Origin: Bacteroidota bacterium
Lineage (GTDB): Bacteria; Bacteroidota; Bacteroidia; Chitinophagales; UBA2359
Length of the DNA stretch: 7,396 bases
Direction: 5' to 3'
Assembly (NCBI GenBank): GCA_020629895.1
Contig: JAHDCM010000060.1
Coordinates: 1 to 7,396 of the forward strand
A program made the translations under genes and the position numbers. Below are positions 5,733 through 7,396 of this stretch, piece by piece. Each line of letters starts with the position of its first letter. The first letter of the stretch is position 1. The notes under the pieces were generated by a model. That model made no database searches. It was not told where the DNA came from and worked only from the letters and a program-made list of their open reading frames with translations.

Positions 5733-7396
5733 TTATCTTACCAACATAAAAACCAAAATGCCTACGGCTGCCAAAGACAAGATAAAGCTCAAGATCCCAA
5801 ATAGTTTGAGGCTACGGATTTGTTTATCTTGCGAAGAAATGGTTTCGGTGAGTTGTAAGAGTTGCTGATTGAGATTGCCTTCGAGTTGGGTTTGGCTAGA
5901 AACGAGTTGATTTTGTTGGAGTTGATTTTGATCAGCAATACCTTGATTCATCTGCTTAAAAAGCCCTTGCATGAGTTGGTTGGTATTACTAAACTCACTT
6001 TGAATCCCTGTATTTTTGATGTACTGTCCAAATGCCTCAACAGTAGCTCCCATTTTTTCAATGTCTTCTTGCGCTTCAATTTGGGAGCGTTGAATATTGC
6101 GGTCAATGTCATTGAAACGATTGACGAAATCAGCACGTTCTAATTCGGTAGCAAATTCGGCAACCTTTTCAGCAAAATTGGCAATGCTATCTCGTACTTG
6201 CTGCACAACTACATTCATGTTATTCTCAACATACGCAATGGTTTTTTGATGTCCTGCTTGGAGTTGTTGTTGGAGTTGTGCTTGTCCATTTCTAATTTCA
6301 GTAATGAATTGTTGTTGTTCATTTTGGGTGCGTTCAAGAAGGGTATTGATACCGCTTTCGAGTTGTACAATTACCTTGTCATTACTACCTGTTACCTTAT
6401 TGGTGAGGTTATTGACATTACTTTCCAAGTGGTTCATGACCTTGTCGTGGTCATTAGTTACACGATTGACAAGGTTAGAAATGTTACCATTGAGGTGATC
6501 ACTTGTTTCGCGGTTACTGGTGGTGAGTTGGGTTAGTAAACTTTGCACATTGGTACTAACATTACTTTGGGTTTGTTGCTGGCTCGTTTGTAGTAAGTTG
6601 ACTAAGGCTTCGTGATCGGCTCCCCATTTATCTAAGAAGTCATTGATACGAGTAGAAAGTTGGCTTAGTGCCTGTTCATTATCTGTTTGAATTTGTTCGA
6701 GGGTCGTACTATTGTTTGTTTTTAATGCCTCTAAAGTTGTTTCATTATCTGTTCTTACTTGGGCAATCAATTGCTTCGTACGCATCGCCACCATTTCATT
6801 GGTCGTTTCATTGCTCTCCTTCATTTCGTTGAGTAGTTGCGTCGCATTGGTATTCACTGATTGATTCATCGCCTCCATATTGGTTTCGATGTCGGTCATG
6901 AGTTGTGTATGTTGCGTCGTCATTTTATCTAGTGCCGTTTGGTTATCTTGCTTCACCTGTTGCACCAGTTGGCTACTTTGCGTATTAAAACTACTATCGA
7001 GTTGTTGCAATTTACCATTGAGATCTTCGACTAGGCGCGCGCTATTATTACTAAATTGCGTCATGAGGTTATCGAAGTCGGAGCGAATAATATTGGTAAA
7101 GTTTTGATTGTTCTGCTTGGAACTAGTTACCACCCGATTGACGGTATCATTGAGAGAGAAAAATTGACTAACGAAATCTACATCTGCAATTTTGCTTATC
7201 AGAGAGTGTGATTGTTCAGTCAGCCGTTTCCGCTCCTCTTGCATATTGGCAATCGTTTCGTTGACTGTTTTTTCGAGTTGATCTAGACGTTCAGGGAAAT
7301 TGACTGCCTCTAATTTACTAGTCAGTTGGTCAGTAGAAGTGGAAAGATCGTGATACTTTTGGAGTGGGTCTTTAATTTCTACTAGGAATTGCTCCG
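5733..7396 (-). CDS. Large hendecad-repeat coiled-coil protein with C-terminal membrane anchor (5' end outside window)
   Basis: I do not recognise this protein's function. The frame is open to the right edge, so 553 C-terminal residues are visible. The ATG at 7244 is internal: the upstream codons continue the same coiled-coil style and share a motif with later sequence. Numbering from that ATG, residues 53-371 are 29 consecutive 11-residue repeats without a break, with hydrophobic residues at positions 1, 5 and 8/9 and Asn, Thr, Gln and Asp elsewhere. Examples are LESNVNNLTNK and VTGSNDKVIVQ. Residues 380-470 are Gln-rich helix. Residues 481-502 form one transmembrane segment (LFGILSFILSLAAVGILVFM), leaving a single Arg at the C-terminus. 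The layout suggests a tail-anchored protein with a long rod, probably on the cytoplasmic side. There are no Cys residues and no visible enzymatic motif. Its stop codon is 9 bases from that of the convergent receptor gene. Automated annotation might call it apolipoprotein-like or SMC-like because of the helical repeats; I see no ATPase motif in the visible part. Confidence 0.88.
   Translation of the reverse strand, partial: EQFLVEIKDPLQKYHDLSTSTDQLTSKLEAVNFPERLDQLEKTVNETIANMQEERKRLTEQSHSLISKIADVDFVSQFFSLNDTVNRVVTSSKQNNQNFTNIIRSDFDNLMTQFSNNSARLVEDLNGKLQQLDSSFNTQSSQLVQQVKQDNQTALDKMTTQHTQLMTDIETNMEAMNQSVNTNATQLLNEMKESNETTNEMVAMRTKQLIAQVRTDNETTLEALKTNNSTTLEQIQTDNEQALSQLSTRINDFLDKWGADHEALVNLLQTSQQQTQSNVSTNVQSLLTQLTTSNRETSDHLNGNISNLVNRVTNDHDKVMNHLESNVNNLTNKVTGSNDKVIVQLESGINTLLERTQNEQQQFITEIRNGQAQLQQQLQAGHQKTIAYVENNMNVVVQQVRDSIANFAEKVAEFATELERADFVNRFNDIDRNIQRSQIEAQEDIEKMGATVEAFGQYIKNTGIQSEFSNTNQLMQGLFKQMNQGIADQNQLQQNQLVSSQTQLEGNLNQQLLQLTETISSQDKQIRSLKLFGILSFILSLAAVGILVFMLVR
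6132..7088 (-). repeat. 29 tandem 33-bp units encoding 11-residue (hendecad) repeats
   Basis: The segment is exactly 957 bases, or 29 x 33, and divides into 11-residue units with no insertion or deletion. Several neighbours pair into 22-residue units (VTNDHDKVMNH-LESNVNN, then VTGSNDKVIVQ-LESGINT). Conservation is at protein level; the DNA units have diverged. An 11-residue period suits three helical turns and a right-handed or nearly straight coiled coil. At 0.15 nm per residue the helix would be about 48 nm long. Confidence 0.9.

Noticed and set aside
6198..6536. Plus-strand frames opposite the coiled-coil gene
   Set aside because: They are shadows of the hendecad repeats: the regular hydrophobic pattern is the complement of the repeated codons, with no start context.
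7242..7244. ATG 7244 as the true start of the coiled-coil gene
   Set aside because: The 50 codons upstream to the window edge are open and encode the same kind of helix, including a copy of the repeated F-P-x-R-L motif, so the start lies outside the window.

Overview
The window most likely comes from a member of the Bacteroidota. The evidence is a TonB-dependent outer-membrane receptor with an N-terminal carboxypeptidase-regulatory-like domain, two exact matches to the phylum's TAnnTTTG -7 promoter element, A+T-rich genes without clear Shine-Dalgarno sequences, and a thiamine pyrophosphate (TPP) riboswitch of the THI-box type. I would not go below phylum from sequence alone.

Layout. (1) Positions 1-2632, minus strand: a two-gene restriction-modification-like module. 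A 597-aa DNA methyltransferase with motif I DPFSGYG and motif IV DPPY is followed, with a 20-base overlap, by an endonuclease-like gene that runs off the left edge and has a D-x8-DLK (PD-(D/E)XK-type) centre. (2) Positions 2528-3308, plus strand: a regulatory and repeat region. A candidate promoter precedes a well-formed TPP riboswitch (2590-2697), which overlaps the 5' end of the methyltransferase gene on the opposite strand. About 610 bases without a gene follow, filled with direct repeats, a 19-bp inverted repeat, several hairpins and a second candidate promoter. (3) Positions 3309-5723, plus strand: an 804-aa TonB-dependent receptor. Because the upstream riboswitch is on the same strand, it is probably the thiamin-regulated receptor Omr1. 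(4) Positions 5733-7396, minus strand: the C-terminal 553 residues of a large coiled-coil protein with 29 uninterrupted 11-residue repeats and a C-terminal membrane anchor. It converges on the receptor with only 9 bases between the stop codons.

How the parts may work together. The riboswitch and receptor form a thiamine-uptake unit: high intracellular TPP would lower synthesis of the receptor. The structured repeat block and a second promoter-like octamer lie between aptamer and gene, so TPP control may be weakened or bypassed. The restriction-modification pair is independent and compositionally different from the receptor gene. The coiled-coil protein has no recognisable function and is the least explained item; its hendecad regularity and a three-times repeated F-x-x-(R/Q)-(L/F) motif are the most distinctive structure in the window.
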